From assembly GCA_029449235.1 (NCBI GenBank), contig JANATG010000001.1, positions 4,154,001 to 4,218,000 on the forward strand: a DNA stretch of 64,000 bases. The letters are read 5' to 3'. Both the position numbers and the translations under genes were made by a program. This document shows, in pieces, positions 23,539-33,707 of the stretch. The first letter of the stretch is position 1. Each line of letters begins with the position of its first letter. This DNA comes from Linnemannia schmuckeri (taxonomy: Eukaryota; Mortierellomycota; Mortierellomycetes; Mortierellales; Mortierellaceae). The notes below the pieces were generated by a model. That model was not told the origin of the DNA. It saw only the letters and a program-made list of their open reading frames with translations, and searched no databases.

Positions 23539-24250
23539 AGAGGCCACCTTGGGCGCATGGACAAAGGCGGGCCGAAGATCCTGAATTCGGGTACTTTAAT
23601 ACCCTGTTCCGCACGGTTCATCATTGCTTAGCTGCACCAAGGTTGATGTTGGAGTTGTGTCCTCTTCGTTTCCTTCGCAATTGGCAAATTTGATCAAAGA
23701 GGGATAATGATGATCCGATAGGGGGGAATGGTTTGTTGTCGGAGGAACACATTCATACTTACTTCTCACTTTGCATGTCCAATTCAGTGCATGCCGATTT
23801 TTTTACTTTCTTCTTCCTTAGGCTTTGATTGTACGTGTAGTGGAAAGGATAAGACCTTATAAACGATTTGTCGAGGGGTGGCAGTGATGAGGCGGTAGGA
23901 GAGAGAGGGATGAGAGTGGAACTATTTAACTCCAGAGGAATAGATCGACTTCGGACATACCTTGCTCCACAACAAAACGCCAAATCCTATTAAGCCTAAG
24001 ACTCCTTCGCCTTTCTTCTAGGTAGACAGGAATATACAGCGTGCAGGGTCATTAAACACACCTTTGTCAGCCTCTTCACTCTTCATATCAACAAAGGAAG
24101 CATTTTTTTTTTCATAAGAGAATGGGATAATAAGTGACAAACAAAAATATCGCGACTCGCAGAATGTTGTTCACTTTTTCAGCGACTGGGTAAATTAAGG
24201 CTGTGATGGCGTGGAGATGAAATATCCTCCGTCAGTCGCGTAGCAGCCCT
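22924..24250. repeat. Diverged duplicate of the P450 upstream region
   Basis: This segment repeats, with many substitutions and indels, the upstream region of P450 copy 1 at about 17660-19260 (shared CGGCTTTATCAA-TTCCGGAC, CTATTAAGCCTAAGAC, GCGACTCGCA and GCGACTGGGTAAA pieces in the same order). It therefore belongs to the same duplication unit as the genes. It also contains a 27-A run at 23507-23533. No gene was seen in it. Confidence 0.6.
23507..23533. repeat. Poly(A) tract, 27 bp
   Basis: A perfect A27 homopolymer lies in the duplicated P450 upstream region; the corresponding place in the first copy lacks it. Confidence 0.95.
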
Positions 24251-25556
24251 GTTCTCCTCGAAGAGAGCAAATAACGGACGCGGTTGGCTGTTTGAAAGCA
24301 GGTGTAACGTAATGGGTTAGATTAAAATGATGCAGTGAACAAGGAAATGTGAGCTACGCCTTTGCTGGCGGACCAGGAAAAGATGTAGATCCTTCTAATT
24401 AGTAAGGAGTTTGCTGGGTTTGCACAGCAGTAACCATAGTTTGATAGGGAACATGAAGGAAGGCAGTCAGTGATCTTGGTCGACCCATAGAAAAAGGGAA
24501 ACTATTGTGTGCGGTTTATTTGTAGAGGATAGTGAGGGTGGCAGTGTTGACCTAGAATAAACAGAATGGAATTGAGGCAGAAGGGCGAATTGGCGATCCC
24601 CATAGATGGTCTTATTAGCGACAAGAGAGAAAAAAAACCCAAGGGGCACTCTAGTTGGGCCTCTTTAAAGGAAGAGATTCCATGATGACTCTTTAATGCT
24701 ACTTGATGTGAGGTAGAGCAATATTGTGTGTTTATATGATGCGGCGGGATAGAAATAACGAAAAGGGACGAGAGGCTACAGAGAGAGGAGGCTGTGTGTG
24801 TTGTGGAGAAGAGTAACAAGAAAAAAAGAAAAAAAGAAAGGAGGATCAAGAAGCGTGACTAAAGGGTATTTTAGAAGGATGAGGCGTCCGAATATTGGTG
24901 TTGATGACGGTCTCGATGCCAACGTCTGCTAGTTCACTGAGTTTGATGAAGCAATTCCGAGGAAACAATTCTGAAGAGGTCAAGAACGTGTATTGCTGTC
25001 TCTTTATCATCGACTTTCTCTAGTCCTTTCCCTTATTTTTCACCTTGGATGGAACGTGGCGACTGATTAAATTAACGCTAGGAAACGGGGCAATTCATTT
25101 TTGATTTTTGAAATCAGTCCACGTATTCTTTTCGACAGCAACGCTAGTAGCAGCGAGGTGATCATGGTGATCATGGTGCCTTTCTTGCTTTCTTTTTCTT
25201 CTCGTGGCCTATCTTACCCTTGTACCGTTGTTGTTCTGAATTGAAATAAAAAAGGCTATCTAGCTACATTTTCCCATCAATTTACTCTTGTTCACAATAG
25301 CCATGATAGTTCAGGAACACTATCGTTCTGTTTAGCTTGCTACATCACATTGAATTGCGCTGGAGGCCGCGGCATAGGCCTGTTAATGATTAAGCCTGTC
25401 ACGAGGCGCGTCCTTTGCCACATCGTCGCAAAGTGTCACTTTTCTCTCACTGCTTGTCCATGCCATTCCATTTTCGAATCACCATCCCTTCGTCATCTCT
25501 CATTCACACCAACATTCTTTCTTCTTCGAGAAACATCATCTGTCTAACCAGCACTC
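24251..25556. other. Intergenic region upstream of intact Sel1 gene
   Basis: No gene is recognisable. The last 200 bp are CT-rich and probably form the leader of the Sel1 gene. A direct repeat GTGATCATG lies at about 25158-25176. Confidence 0.5.
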
Positions 25557-27415
25557 ATGACCATCCAAGGGACACATTCTAACAACCAGGCAGCTCAAAG
25601 GGTGGAAGAAAACGAGGGCGCAGCCAATGGGCCACAGACTACGTCTGATATCTTTCACATCGCCTGTCACCCAGACGCCTCAACAGGCAACGACATTATC
25701 TTGTGGGATGACATCCGCGCTGCCTTCAAGGTCGTTGTTCATGTGCGCTCTGGAACTATCATCCTCCCTTTCCTCAAGGGACCGGACTTCCAAAAGTAAG
25801 TTTGTTGTCCAAACTACATTTACGTAAAATATTTTCGACTTGACACTTGCGCAAATAAACCCTCTAACACTACGTTCTCATTCATTCTATGAATAGTCTG
25901 GACCCACTTTGCATCGCTGCTGTCCCTGGAACTACGCTTGATGTTATTGTCAGAGGTCAATCGGCCCATGCTGACAACGTCATGTCCCAGCAAGAAGTGT
26001 CGAGCGGGATCCCTTCAAAGGACCTGTCGCTGGAATCTCTTCTGGAGACATTGCCAACTATCCCTCAGAGAAGTAGCGACACGATTTCAACCCTTGCTTC
26101 CAGCACCATCACCACTTCAACCGATTACAGCGACTTTGCTCAAACGACCGCCAGTGCCAATCTCGGTGATACAAATGCCCAGGTCGCCCTTGGAGACATG
26201 TACAAGGATGGCAAAGGAGTTCAGCAGGACTACCAAGCAGCCATGGAATGGTATCTCCGGGCCGCCGAACAAGGGGATCCCGTTGGTCTGCGCAAGGTCG
26301 GCGTTCTGTACGATTACGGGTTCGGTGTTACACAGGATTACTCGATGGCATTGACCTGGTATCACAAATCTGCTGATCAAGGAAACTCGCAGGCCCAATC
26401 CAACATCGGCCATTTCTACCGTTACGGCCAAGGAGTCCCCCTGGATTATTTGAAAGCGATGGAGTGGTTTCTCTTGGCTGCCGATCAAGGAAACCCAGGT
26501 GCAATGAACCACATCGGCAATATGTATCATGGCGGTCTGGGTGTGCCACAAGATTACTCCCTGGCATTCGACTGGTATCTCAAGGCGGCGGAGCAAGACG
26601 AGCCCTACGCTCAAACCAATATCGGCCACAATTACCGCAATGGCGAAGGAGTGACCCAAGACTTTTCCAAGGCAATGGAGTGGTATCTCAAAGCGGCTGA
26701 CCAAGAGCACGTAGACGCTTATGTCGATATCGGATGTTTGTACTACGACGGTCAAGGTGTGGTGCGGGACTTTTCCAAGGCGATGGAATGGTTCTTGAAG
26801 GCGGCTGATCATGGACACCCCGACGCCCAACATAACATTGGCTGTGTGTACCATGGCGGTCCAGGTGTTTCTCAGGATTTTTCCAAGGCGATGGAGTGGT
26901 ACTGCAAGGCAGCTGAGCAAGGAAAAGCAGGTGCGTGTTTCAACATTGCTGACCTGCATCATCACGGTCGAGGTGTACCTCGGGACTATTTCAAAGCGAT
27001 GGATTGGTATATCAAGGCCGCAGATCGAGGGAAGGTAGAGGCGTGCTGTATGATTGGGCGGATGTATGAAGACGGCGATGGAGTGGATCAGGATTATTTT
27101 CTAGCGATGAAATGGTATCGCAAGGCAGCCGATAAGGGAGACGCAGGCGGACAATACAAAGTGGGGCTCTTGTACCAAAACGGGTTTGGTATGCGTGTGA
27201 ATTACTCCCAGGCATCGGCATGGTTCCTAAGGGCTGCCAAGCAAGACCACGAACTGGCTCAGTACATCCTTGGCAGCTTGTATGAGTACGGAGATGGAGT
27301 ACCCCAAGACATCGCTACAGCGAAGGAGTGGTATTGGAAGGCGGCCAAGCAAGGACACACAGAGGCAAAGACACGCTTTGACTATTTGCACCGACATGGG
27401 TCCTATTTCTATTAA
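25557..27415 (+). CDS. Sel1-repeat (HCP-like) protein with conserved N-terminal domain, intact
   Basis: Two exons (25557-25795, 25897-27415; phase-2 intron) encode 585 residues. Residues about 31-103 form a compact domain (DIFHIACHPD, LWDDIRAAFKVVVHVRSG, LPFLKGPDF, LDPLCIAAVPGTTLDVIVRG) also visible in the broken copy at 34478. After a Ser/Thr-rich linker come eleven Sel1 repeats of 36 residues (for example AQSNIGHFYRYGQGVPLDYL, then KAMEWFLLAADQG) and a C-terminal cap ending RFDYLHRHGSYFY. Sel1 arrays form curved alpha solenoids that bind partner proteins, as in Hrd3/SEL1L and Chs4-type adaptors. No signal peptide or membrane span is visible, so a cytosolic or nuclear scaffold role is inferred. 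The cap is shared with the 59206-61588 gene, marking them as paralogues. Substrate or partner is unknown. Confidence 0.88.
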
Positions 27416-27550
27416 TTATCGGATCCCAGGATTCCTTCATTATAACCATATCCTTTTTTGTGCACAAAACTAGTTTTATATAGTATGCGAACAAGTACAT
27501 GATATCAGCCCAACATACTCGAGTTTGGTGTGCCCTTTTTATTTATTTAT

Positions 27551-28890
27551 TTATTTTTTTTTGCATTTCCTTCATATTTTATTCTCCTCCTCGTCACTTT
27601 GCCGAACTGTGCCACCAATACACACGTTTTTGACCCCCACAAGAGGCGATTCGCGCAAAAGCATTGCCGTACAAGCGTTTCTGGTCTTGTCAACAAGCTC
27701 CATCTGCCCCCCCTCCTCTTTCTCTGTAATAATAAAAAGGCAAAATGACGCGCAGCAGAGGGTCCTACGGATAATATAGATTTACTTTTTATTCGAGAAT
27801 GATCGATTTGTTTGCTACGACTGCCGAGTGCTGAGGAGCAAGCGAGATAGGTCAATGCAAAGGTGTAGTAGACATAGCTGAAGAAGAAAGCAACAAAAAA
27901 ATGACAATTGGGGGCTGAATTAAAATGATTCAGGTCCGACCAATTCAGGGGTGGCATTGGTCGTTCAATATTTTCCTTGTCTGACGCCGTGGACACTCCT
28001 TCAACTTGAAGGGTGCCTTTCAGTCGCAGCCACTCACTCTCTTTCTTTCCATGTTGCAACGTGTGACCTTTGCCAACCCCCTCCCCTTTTCGTCCCCCTT
28101 CTTTTTCACTCCTCGTCCCCCTTCTCAGCCCTCCTGTTATTTTTCTACAGCATCACCTTCACCTCATTCCTCATCGCTTCCACCTTTTTTTGTTGATCCT
28201 TTTCCATCACTCCAGCGTCGATACCTCTCTCCCTCCTCCTCCGAGCCCAGCCTTTCCTCCTAAACACAACACATCCAGCACTCGTTGAACAATGCTGCAA
28301 AATGGCCTTCAGCTATCACAAGCACTATGTCCTCTCGAGAGTTTAGAGTCTCCTCGTGCCACTGGTCCAAGAGGCACTGTCCACATCGACACCCACTTGG
28401 ATGCGTACGTATACAACAGGGCCTTTTCGTGGTCCCTTAAAACACGGGCCCTTAAAACATGGTCCTCTAGCCAAGTTTCCTAACCTTTTATTTGTTATTT
28501 TTCCATTTACGTTATTTAGATTGGTGACTGATACGGTCATCAACGCCGAGCATGCCTCATCACAGGAAAATGTCTTGGAGACGCCACTAGAGTCACGACA
28601 GGAGCAGGGCAGCAACCCAGACAACAGCACTGCCAATACCGCCTCTACCAAGCGACAAAAGTCGGCCTATGGTGTCGACGACGTTGTCGTGAATAACAAC
28701 TCGGACATTGACAACACCTCTTCCGGCAAATCTGCTCATCACACTCAGGCATTGCTTCACGACAACAGACTCGCTGTTTCAGACGTCAAAGCTCCAACAC
28801 CTTCCAACTGTGACAACGAACCACAATCGCAAGCGGTGCAGGAGCTTGCGGCCACCGTTTCCAAGGACTTTACTCAAACGAGCACCAGTG
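27551..28890. repeat. Segmental duplication, copy A (partner at 58457-59795)
   Basis: About 1.34 kb is nearly identical to 58457-59795, covering the upstream region, first exon, intron and N-terminal coding part of a Sel1 gene. Differences seen include a few substitutions, short indels near 28079 and 28133, and an 18-bp unit (two direct copies of a CCTTAAAACA-type segment at about 28437-28465) absent from copy B. Such identity next to diverged repeats implies recent duplication or gene conversion. Confidence 0.88.
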
Positions 28891-29825
28891 CTAATCTCGA
28901 CGACAAGGACGCCCAGGTCGCTCTTGGAGATATGTACAAGGATGGCAAGGGAGTACCACAGGATTATCAGGTAGCCATGGAGTGATACCTCCGAGATGCC
29001 GAGCAAGGGGACCCTGTTGGTTAGCGCCAAGTCGGCGTTCTCTACGACCATGGTCATGGTGTCACACAGGATTACTCGACAGCATTGATCTGGTATCACA
29101 AATCTGCGGACCAAGGAAACGCACAAGCCTATTGCAACATTGGCCATTTCTATCGCGACGGCTGCATCGTATCTCAGGATTATTCCAAGGCGATGGAGTT
29201 ATATCTCGCGGCCTCCAACCTAGGTAACGAAGACTCTCAATGCAGCATCGGCTATTTCTACAAGGACGGTCAGGGCGTCTCTCAGGATTATTCCAAAGCA
29301 ATGGAGTGGTTTGTCATGGCTGCCGACCTTGGAAGCGCAGATGCTCAAATCAGTCTCGGTAACCTTCATTATCATGGTCAAGGGGTGCCCCGTGATTATC
29401 TTTAAGCACTGAACTGGTATCACAAGGCAGTCAACCAAGGATATGAAGAGGCTCAATGCGGTATTGCCTGTCTGTACCGTGACGGTCACGGTGTGCCCCA
29501 TGATTACTCTCTGGCGATGGAGTGGTTTTTGAAGGCGGTTGAGCAAGAATATGCATGCGCTCGACAGAACCTCGACTGTCTGTACCATGATGGACAAGGA
29601 GTGGGCCAGGATTATGTTCAGGCGATGGCATGGTATCGAAAGGCTGCCGATCAAGACAATTCGAAAGCTCAATACAGCGTCGGTCTCTTGTATAAGAACA
29701 GCCACGGTGTGTCTGTGGACTACTCCCAGGCATCGGTGTGGTTTCTCAAGGCTGCCAAGCAATGGTATACGGATGCACAGATGCGTCTTGCCTATTTAAA
29801 TCAGTGTGAATCATATTTCTTTTGA
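28292..29825 (+). pseudogene. Sel1-repeat gene inactivated by three nonsense codons
   Basis: Exon 1 (28292-28404) and exon 2 (28520-29825) join in frame exactly as in the intact paralogue at 59206. The single frame then meets TGA at 28983 (AMEW position), TAG at 29022 (the Gln after DPVG) and TAA at 29403 (the Gln/Lys position after RDYL), yet stays in phase to a normal final stop at 29823-29825. No frameshift occurs. The intact paralogue has TGG, CAG and CAA at these three sites, so each break is one transition. About nine Sel1 repeats remain. The first 1.3 kb matches the 59206 gene almost exactly, while the repeats resemble the pseudogene at 62368, so this copy is a mosaic. It is most likely dead, although a truncated 154-residue N-terminal product could still be made. 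Confidence 0.85.
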
Positions 29826-29862
29826 GCCCTGACCAAACACAAAAATATTCTTCGTCGTATTC

Positions 29863-29909
29863 TTTTTTCATTTTTTCATTTTTTCATTTTTTCATTTTTT
29901 CATTTTTTT
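29863..29909. repeat. (TTTTTTCA)n octamer tandem repeat
   Basis: Five perfect TTTTTTCA units and a partial sixth lie just downstream of the broken Sel1 gene. Confidence 0.95.
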
Positions 29910-30069
29910 ATTCTCTGTTGACATTTCTTGTTCCACCAACAGTCTACCACACAAAATAAAAAAATGTCAAAGGAAGGATTTCCTCAGGAGCACAATAAAT
30001 AGGTGTACAAACGTTTTCGACAAAAGACATCGACCCCCGTCCTTCTTTTGCTCCAACAACATTTTCTGC

Positions 30070-30519
30070 ATGTCGAACCCCACACAGCCTAAACGCAAAT
30101 TTGTTCTCACTCACACGTCCTGCTACGTGGATTTTCGGGTCAAAATCGAAGCCATAAGTAATTTCAGTTTTTGCTTCAGTCGAGGTCGCGTTGTCGATGC
30201 CTTTGTTCACTTCATTTTGGTTAAGGACTTTGTAGTTAGCATCGACTACATACCGAGAACAACCCGCAAGTCCTTCCATCATACCACCACGACTGACAAA
30301 GAAATAATCGACCCTACCGAGGCGTTTATCCTCCAATTGCCCAAGATTCTTGTTGTTGAAAAGGATAAACCGACGCTGTTTGTGCAGATGAGGGAGCATC
30401 GTTCGTACAAGGATGGACTTACAGACTTATTTGCGAGGATTGTCCCTACGGGAGATGAGGAGGTCGATGCGAGGGAGTATGAAGAGAGAAGAGATGGTCG
30501 TCCAGCAGAGCAGAAATAA
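30070..30519 (+). CDS. Hypothetical protein, 149 residues (weak)
   Basis: An open frame starts MSNPTQPKRKFVLTH and ends with a charged tail (GDEEVDAREYEERRDGR). Its second half prefers AAG, GAG and C/G-ending codons as in the confident genes nearby, and reads like protein (ILQLPKILVVEKDKPTLFVQ). I do not recognise a family. A 151-codon open frame on the opposite strand overlaps it completely, so strand choice is uncertain. It sits between a Sel1 pseudogene and a secreted-protein gene and could be a relic of either region. Confidence 0.3.
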   Translation: MSNPTQPKRKFVLTHTSCYVDFRVKIEAISNFSFCFSRGRVVDAFVHFILVKDFVVSIDYIPRTTRKSFHHTTTTDKEIIDPTEAFILQLPKILVVEKDKPTLFVQMREHRSYKDGLTDLFARIVPTGDEEVDAREYEERRDGRPAEQK

Positions 30520-31968
30520 ATATATGATGCGGTCAAAGATCCGCGTAGCTGATATTATTGTTTCAGGAGTCTTAACTGATCAGGAGCAAAAGGACGCGAC
30601 GCGTCGACTCTAGAAAGAGAGGGGATAGAGAGAAAGAGGCATATCCCAGATGGAGGATAGATATAGTAGCAGGTATGCTCCATGCTCTCTTACGAAAAGC
30701 ACTGTTGTTTTTTCTCCGACCTCTCTTTCTCTCCTTGCATTCCTTTCTTCTCATTGCATTAGCGATTTTGGTACAACGGTCCAGATGGTTTTGTTCGAAG
30801 GGGTAAAGCCCCGAGGCTTCCTTCTCCTTGTTTTTAACGATTACAACGGGAAACATTACTGTCAGGGAGAGGGAGGAAGCGTAAGCGGGAGAAGCGCCAT
30901 TATGCACATTCACCATCAAAATCTTTGTCAAGGTACAAACGGGGCTTGCATTAGATGCTGGATGTTGGACACTGGACCCACACACTTCCTTTTTATGGAC
31001 CATGAGCAGCCCCTTATTTTTCCCGCTCTGTTCCTGCTTTCTCTTTTTTTACACTACCACATCCCTTCTTTTTCCCGTTCGACTCCTCGGGCTTTTTTAC
31101 TGCACGTTGTTCGCGCCCCTTCGCTCATGTCTATATCCATGATGACATTCCTCTCGATCGTGTTTTTACGCGTCTACACATGTTCAGCATTCAGTACTAT
31201 TTTGGATTGAGTATCCCCCTCTTTCTCTCTCTTTCTCTCTGCCCTGGGTCCGCCTTCGGTCTTTTTAGCCCCTTTATCGTCAGAAGGTGAGGAGAACTTT
31301 GGCTTCTTTTTTTCCCATCTTTTTCGTGTCCAGTAACATCCTTGTGGAGTGTCCTAGTATATTGATATCCCTTACCCCCAGATTCCTTCATTCTCGAAAG
31401 TGTGTACACCATGATATGTTCCCTTTATGCCTTGGTATTTTTCCCCGACGACATTGCTTGATTCGTCTTGTGCTCTTTCCCCTTGCTCTCAATCCTGTCC
31501 TTTTCAGTTAACGCAACGTTCCTATGGACGCTTAGGAGCCACAAGGGAGCTATGCAATGCTCCGCGGTTTCTTTCTGGCCTACCCACTTCTTCCTTCTTG
31601 CCTAATCACACGCAGAACCAATGGTAACCTTTAGAAGTGGCCATGTCACTTACCCCTTGTACATTCTCTCGTAATCCTCTTTAGAACAGAGGCCCAAGGT
31701 ATTCCATTTTCTTCCCTAGTTGCTCAACATGTTCTCTGAGCCATTCGCCATGGTAACTAGTATGATGTGTATGGCTCAAATGGAGTGTGGGTTAGACTTT
31801 AGTCCGTTCGTATAAAAAGGGCCCCAAAGTCCACTCCAGCTTCATCATCACATCCAGTTTCTTCTTTACATCCACTCACCAAACAAAACATCCTTCATAC
31901 CTACAACCAACAAGCCTTCTTACCACTCTTCTCCATACCAGTCGCACCCTCGGAACTCTTTCCAAGTC
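30520..31968. other. Intergenic region upstream of secreted-protein gene
   Basis: This 1.4-kb stretch has no recognisable gene. Open frames on both strands lack family resemblance and coding-like codon choice. The right end holds the TATA box of the following gene. Confidence 0.5.
31811..31818 (+). promoter_or_regulatory. TATA box of secreted-protein gene
   Basis: TATAAAAA lies 150 bp upstream of the ATG at 31969, followed by a C/A/T-rich leader. It is the clearest TATA box on the plus strand in this window and fits a strongly or conditionally expressed gene. Confidence 0.65.
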
Positions 31969-33183
31969 ATGTTGAAGCTCAAAGTCGCCATCCTGGTCGT
32001 GTTGCTCGGAACCGCCTGCACCGCCCTGCCTATGGCCCAACTCGAAAAGAGATACACCCCTAAACAGAACAGGAAGCCGTCTTTGTACCAGCTCTGTCTT
32101 CAGAACCACCATGGCCTCGATTTGTTGAAGGGTTCCATTAAGGATGGCTTCGATGATCTCTACGATGACGGAGGCGCCACGGAGGCATCGGGCTTTATCC
32201 CTTACCCGACCGATGGCCGTAATCCCTACGACACCAGTATTTGTTTTGCTGACCCAGAAGCGGAGAAGCAGTTCTCACAAACAGGAAAGATCATTGTCGG
32301 CGACGGCTCCACCGACATCGGCGATGGACACGAACGTAACCACAATACTGCGAACTACTGCCCCGTGCCTTCAATCCTCGCTCAAGCAGGCTCGCCCAAG
32401 GCCCTCTGCACGTTCAAGAACATGAACGTTCAAGCCAAATTCAGGATCAAAAAACTGCAGTTTAAAAACTGCGCGTTCAAGGAATGCAAGCTCACAAAGT
32501 CGAAGACCGCTACTACTACAACCGAGGTCAAGGGCGAGGTCAAGTTTGCCGCCGAGATTTTCAAGGTCTACAACTTGGAAGCTACTCTTAGCGGTGGTGT
32601 TACCAATAGCTATACCTTCACGACGACTGAAGAACAAAATAGCGCGAAAGGCGACAGTGCGTTCGAGATTGGTGTGTCCGTGATTGTCCAGACCACCGTT
32701 GACTCCATCAGTATTGCCGGAAAGGATCCCAAGACCGGCGTATGCACCGAGAACGCGTTCACGACCAAGGCGCCCATCAAAAACACTTATGTACTCGCCG
32801 AACATACACAGAACCTCTGGATCAGTTGCGATAACATCAAGATGCCAGGAGCCCCAGCTACTCCACCGGCTACAAAAGCTCCCGCAAAGAGACAGGACAA
32901 TCAGGTTGGCACCACCCCTGGAAGTGCCGATACCGCCCCCGCAGAAGGCACTGTTACCGCTCCTGCAGAAGGTGCTGATGCCGCCCCCGCAGAAGGCACT
33001 GTTACCGCTCCCGCAGAAGGTGCCGATACCGCCCCCGCCGAAGGTGCTGATACCGCCCCCGCAGGCCCAGCTACCGAGGAGACGTGGCCCACTTATGAGG
33101 AAATCTTTGGTGACGAGGAAGAAGACGACGACGAATGCTTCAGCTACGAAAATGGCATGTTCTTTCCTGAGTTATGCTACTAA
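31969..33183 (+). CDS. Secreted protein with C-terminal Ala/Pro-rich tandem repeat, function unknown
   Basis: A single exon encodes 404 residues. The N-terminus is a clear signal peptide (basic LKLK, then VAILVVLLGTACTALP), and a Kex2-type Lys-Arg at 27-28 suggests propeptide removal, so the protein should leave the cell or enter the wall. The core (about 30-300) has many Cys and alternating Thr/Ser-rich beta-like segments (VKFAAEIFKVYNLEATLSGG; TNSYTFTTTEEQ). Residues about 321-367 are an eight-residue repeat (TAPAEGAD/TAPAEGTV type), and the tail is acidic (GDEEEDDDECF). I do not recognise the family. The beta pattern faintly recalls aerolysin/ETX-fold secreted proteins, but this is a weak impression and no toxin claim is made. 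A cell-wall or effector-like secreted protein is equally possible. Confidence 0.85.
   Translation: MLKLKVAILVVLLGTACTALPMAQLEKRYTPKQNRKPSLYQLCLQNHHGLDLLKGSIKDGFDDLYDDGGATEASGFIPYPTDGRNPYDTSICFADPEAEKQFSQTGKIIVGDGSTDIGDGHERNHNTANYCPVPSILAQAGSPKALCTFKNMNVQAKFRIKKLQFKNCAFKECKLTKSKTATTTTEVKGEVKFAAEIFKVYNLEATLSGGVTNSYTFTTTEEQNSAKGDSAFEIGVSVIVQTTVDSISIAGKDPKTGVCTENAFTTKAPIKNTYVLAEHTQNLWISCDNIKMPGAPATPPATKAPAKRQDNQVGTTPGSADTAPAEGTVTAPAEGADAAPAEGTVTAPAEGADTAPAEGADTAPAGPATEETWPTYEEIFGDEEEDDDECFSYENGMFFPELCY
32929..33069 (+). repeat. 24-bp coding minisatellite (six units)
   Basis: Five full 24-bp units and a shorter sixth alternate between versions starting GATACCGCCCCCGC and GTTACCGCTCC, each encoding eight residues (DTAPAEGx or VTAPAEGx). 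The alternation shows expansion by a two-unit block. Length is probably variable between strains. Confidence 0.95.
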
Positions 33184-33699
33184 CGTAGACATTCCCTATT
33201 CAAGGCTCCTTCGGTATGTCATACTCTCTCTTTCCCCTTCAGCCAAATAGTTCCCTCTCTTTGACCAACAGTTCTCCCTTTAAGCAATAGTTCTTGTTCT
33301 TCGACCGACAGTTCCCTCCTTCGAACGATTGTGACCGTTGCTTGATTTTTTTTTTTAACATACATACACACATACTTTTCCATGATATTTTGCTTCATCT
33401 CTTCAGTTTGAAAATAAAAAAGAGTGTCAGTGACAGCGTCATCCTTTATCCTTCTCTCCATCTTGATCGTCAATAAGCAACTGCGGTAGGAAAACAATTA
33501 TAAATAAAAGAGGTATCCTTTCACCCTCGACAAATGGTTGTTTCTTACTTTCTTTAAGAACCCGTGAGCAGGCAAGCAAAAATAAAGAGAGAGACTTAGC
33601 AGAAAGGAGAGAAGGATATGTTTACGAAAAGAAGAAGGGGGAGAGATCGTTGATCACTCAGACCAATACAGGTGAGGTGATCGTGTGCCTGAATTGGTT
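33184..33699. other. 3' region of secreted-protein gene with AGTTC-spaced repeats
   Basis: No gene is seen. At 33249, 33270, 33289 and 33310 the word AGTTC recurs every 19-21 bp within a T/C-rich sequence (ATAGTTCCCTC, ACAGTTCTCCC, ATAGTTCTTG, ACAGTTCCCTC), an imperfect short tandem repeat in the likely 3' UTR. AATAAA-type signals occur near 33411 and 33504. Confidence 0.5.
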
Positions 33700-33707
33700 A
33701 AGCGATT

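Noticed and set aside
25937..26354. Overlapping plus-strand frames inside the Sel1 gene
   Set aside because: They are alternative frames of a repeat-bearing, family-supported gene.
27547..28059. 170-codon minus-strand frame, repeated as 189 codons at 58415-58984
   Set aside because: Conservation comes from recent DNA duplication of both segments; the diverged third copy near 61850 does not keep it open, and it lies in Sel1 promoters.
30650..31210. 186-codon plus-strand frame
   Set aside because: Low-complexity hydrophobic ending, unfavourable codon use and no recognisable domain.
31969..33183. Assignment of the secreted protein to a pore-forming toxin family
   Set aside because: Only a vague beta-strand pattern was noticed; no diagnostic motif could be pointed to.
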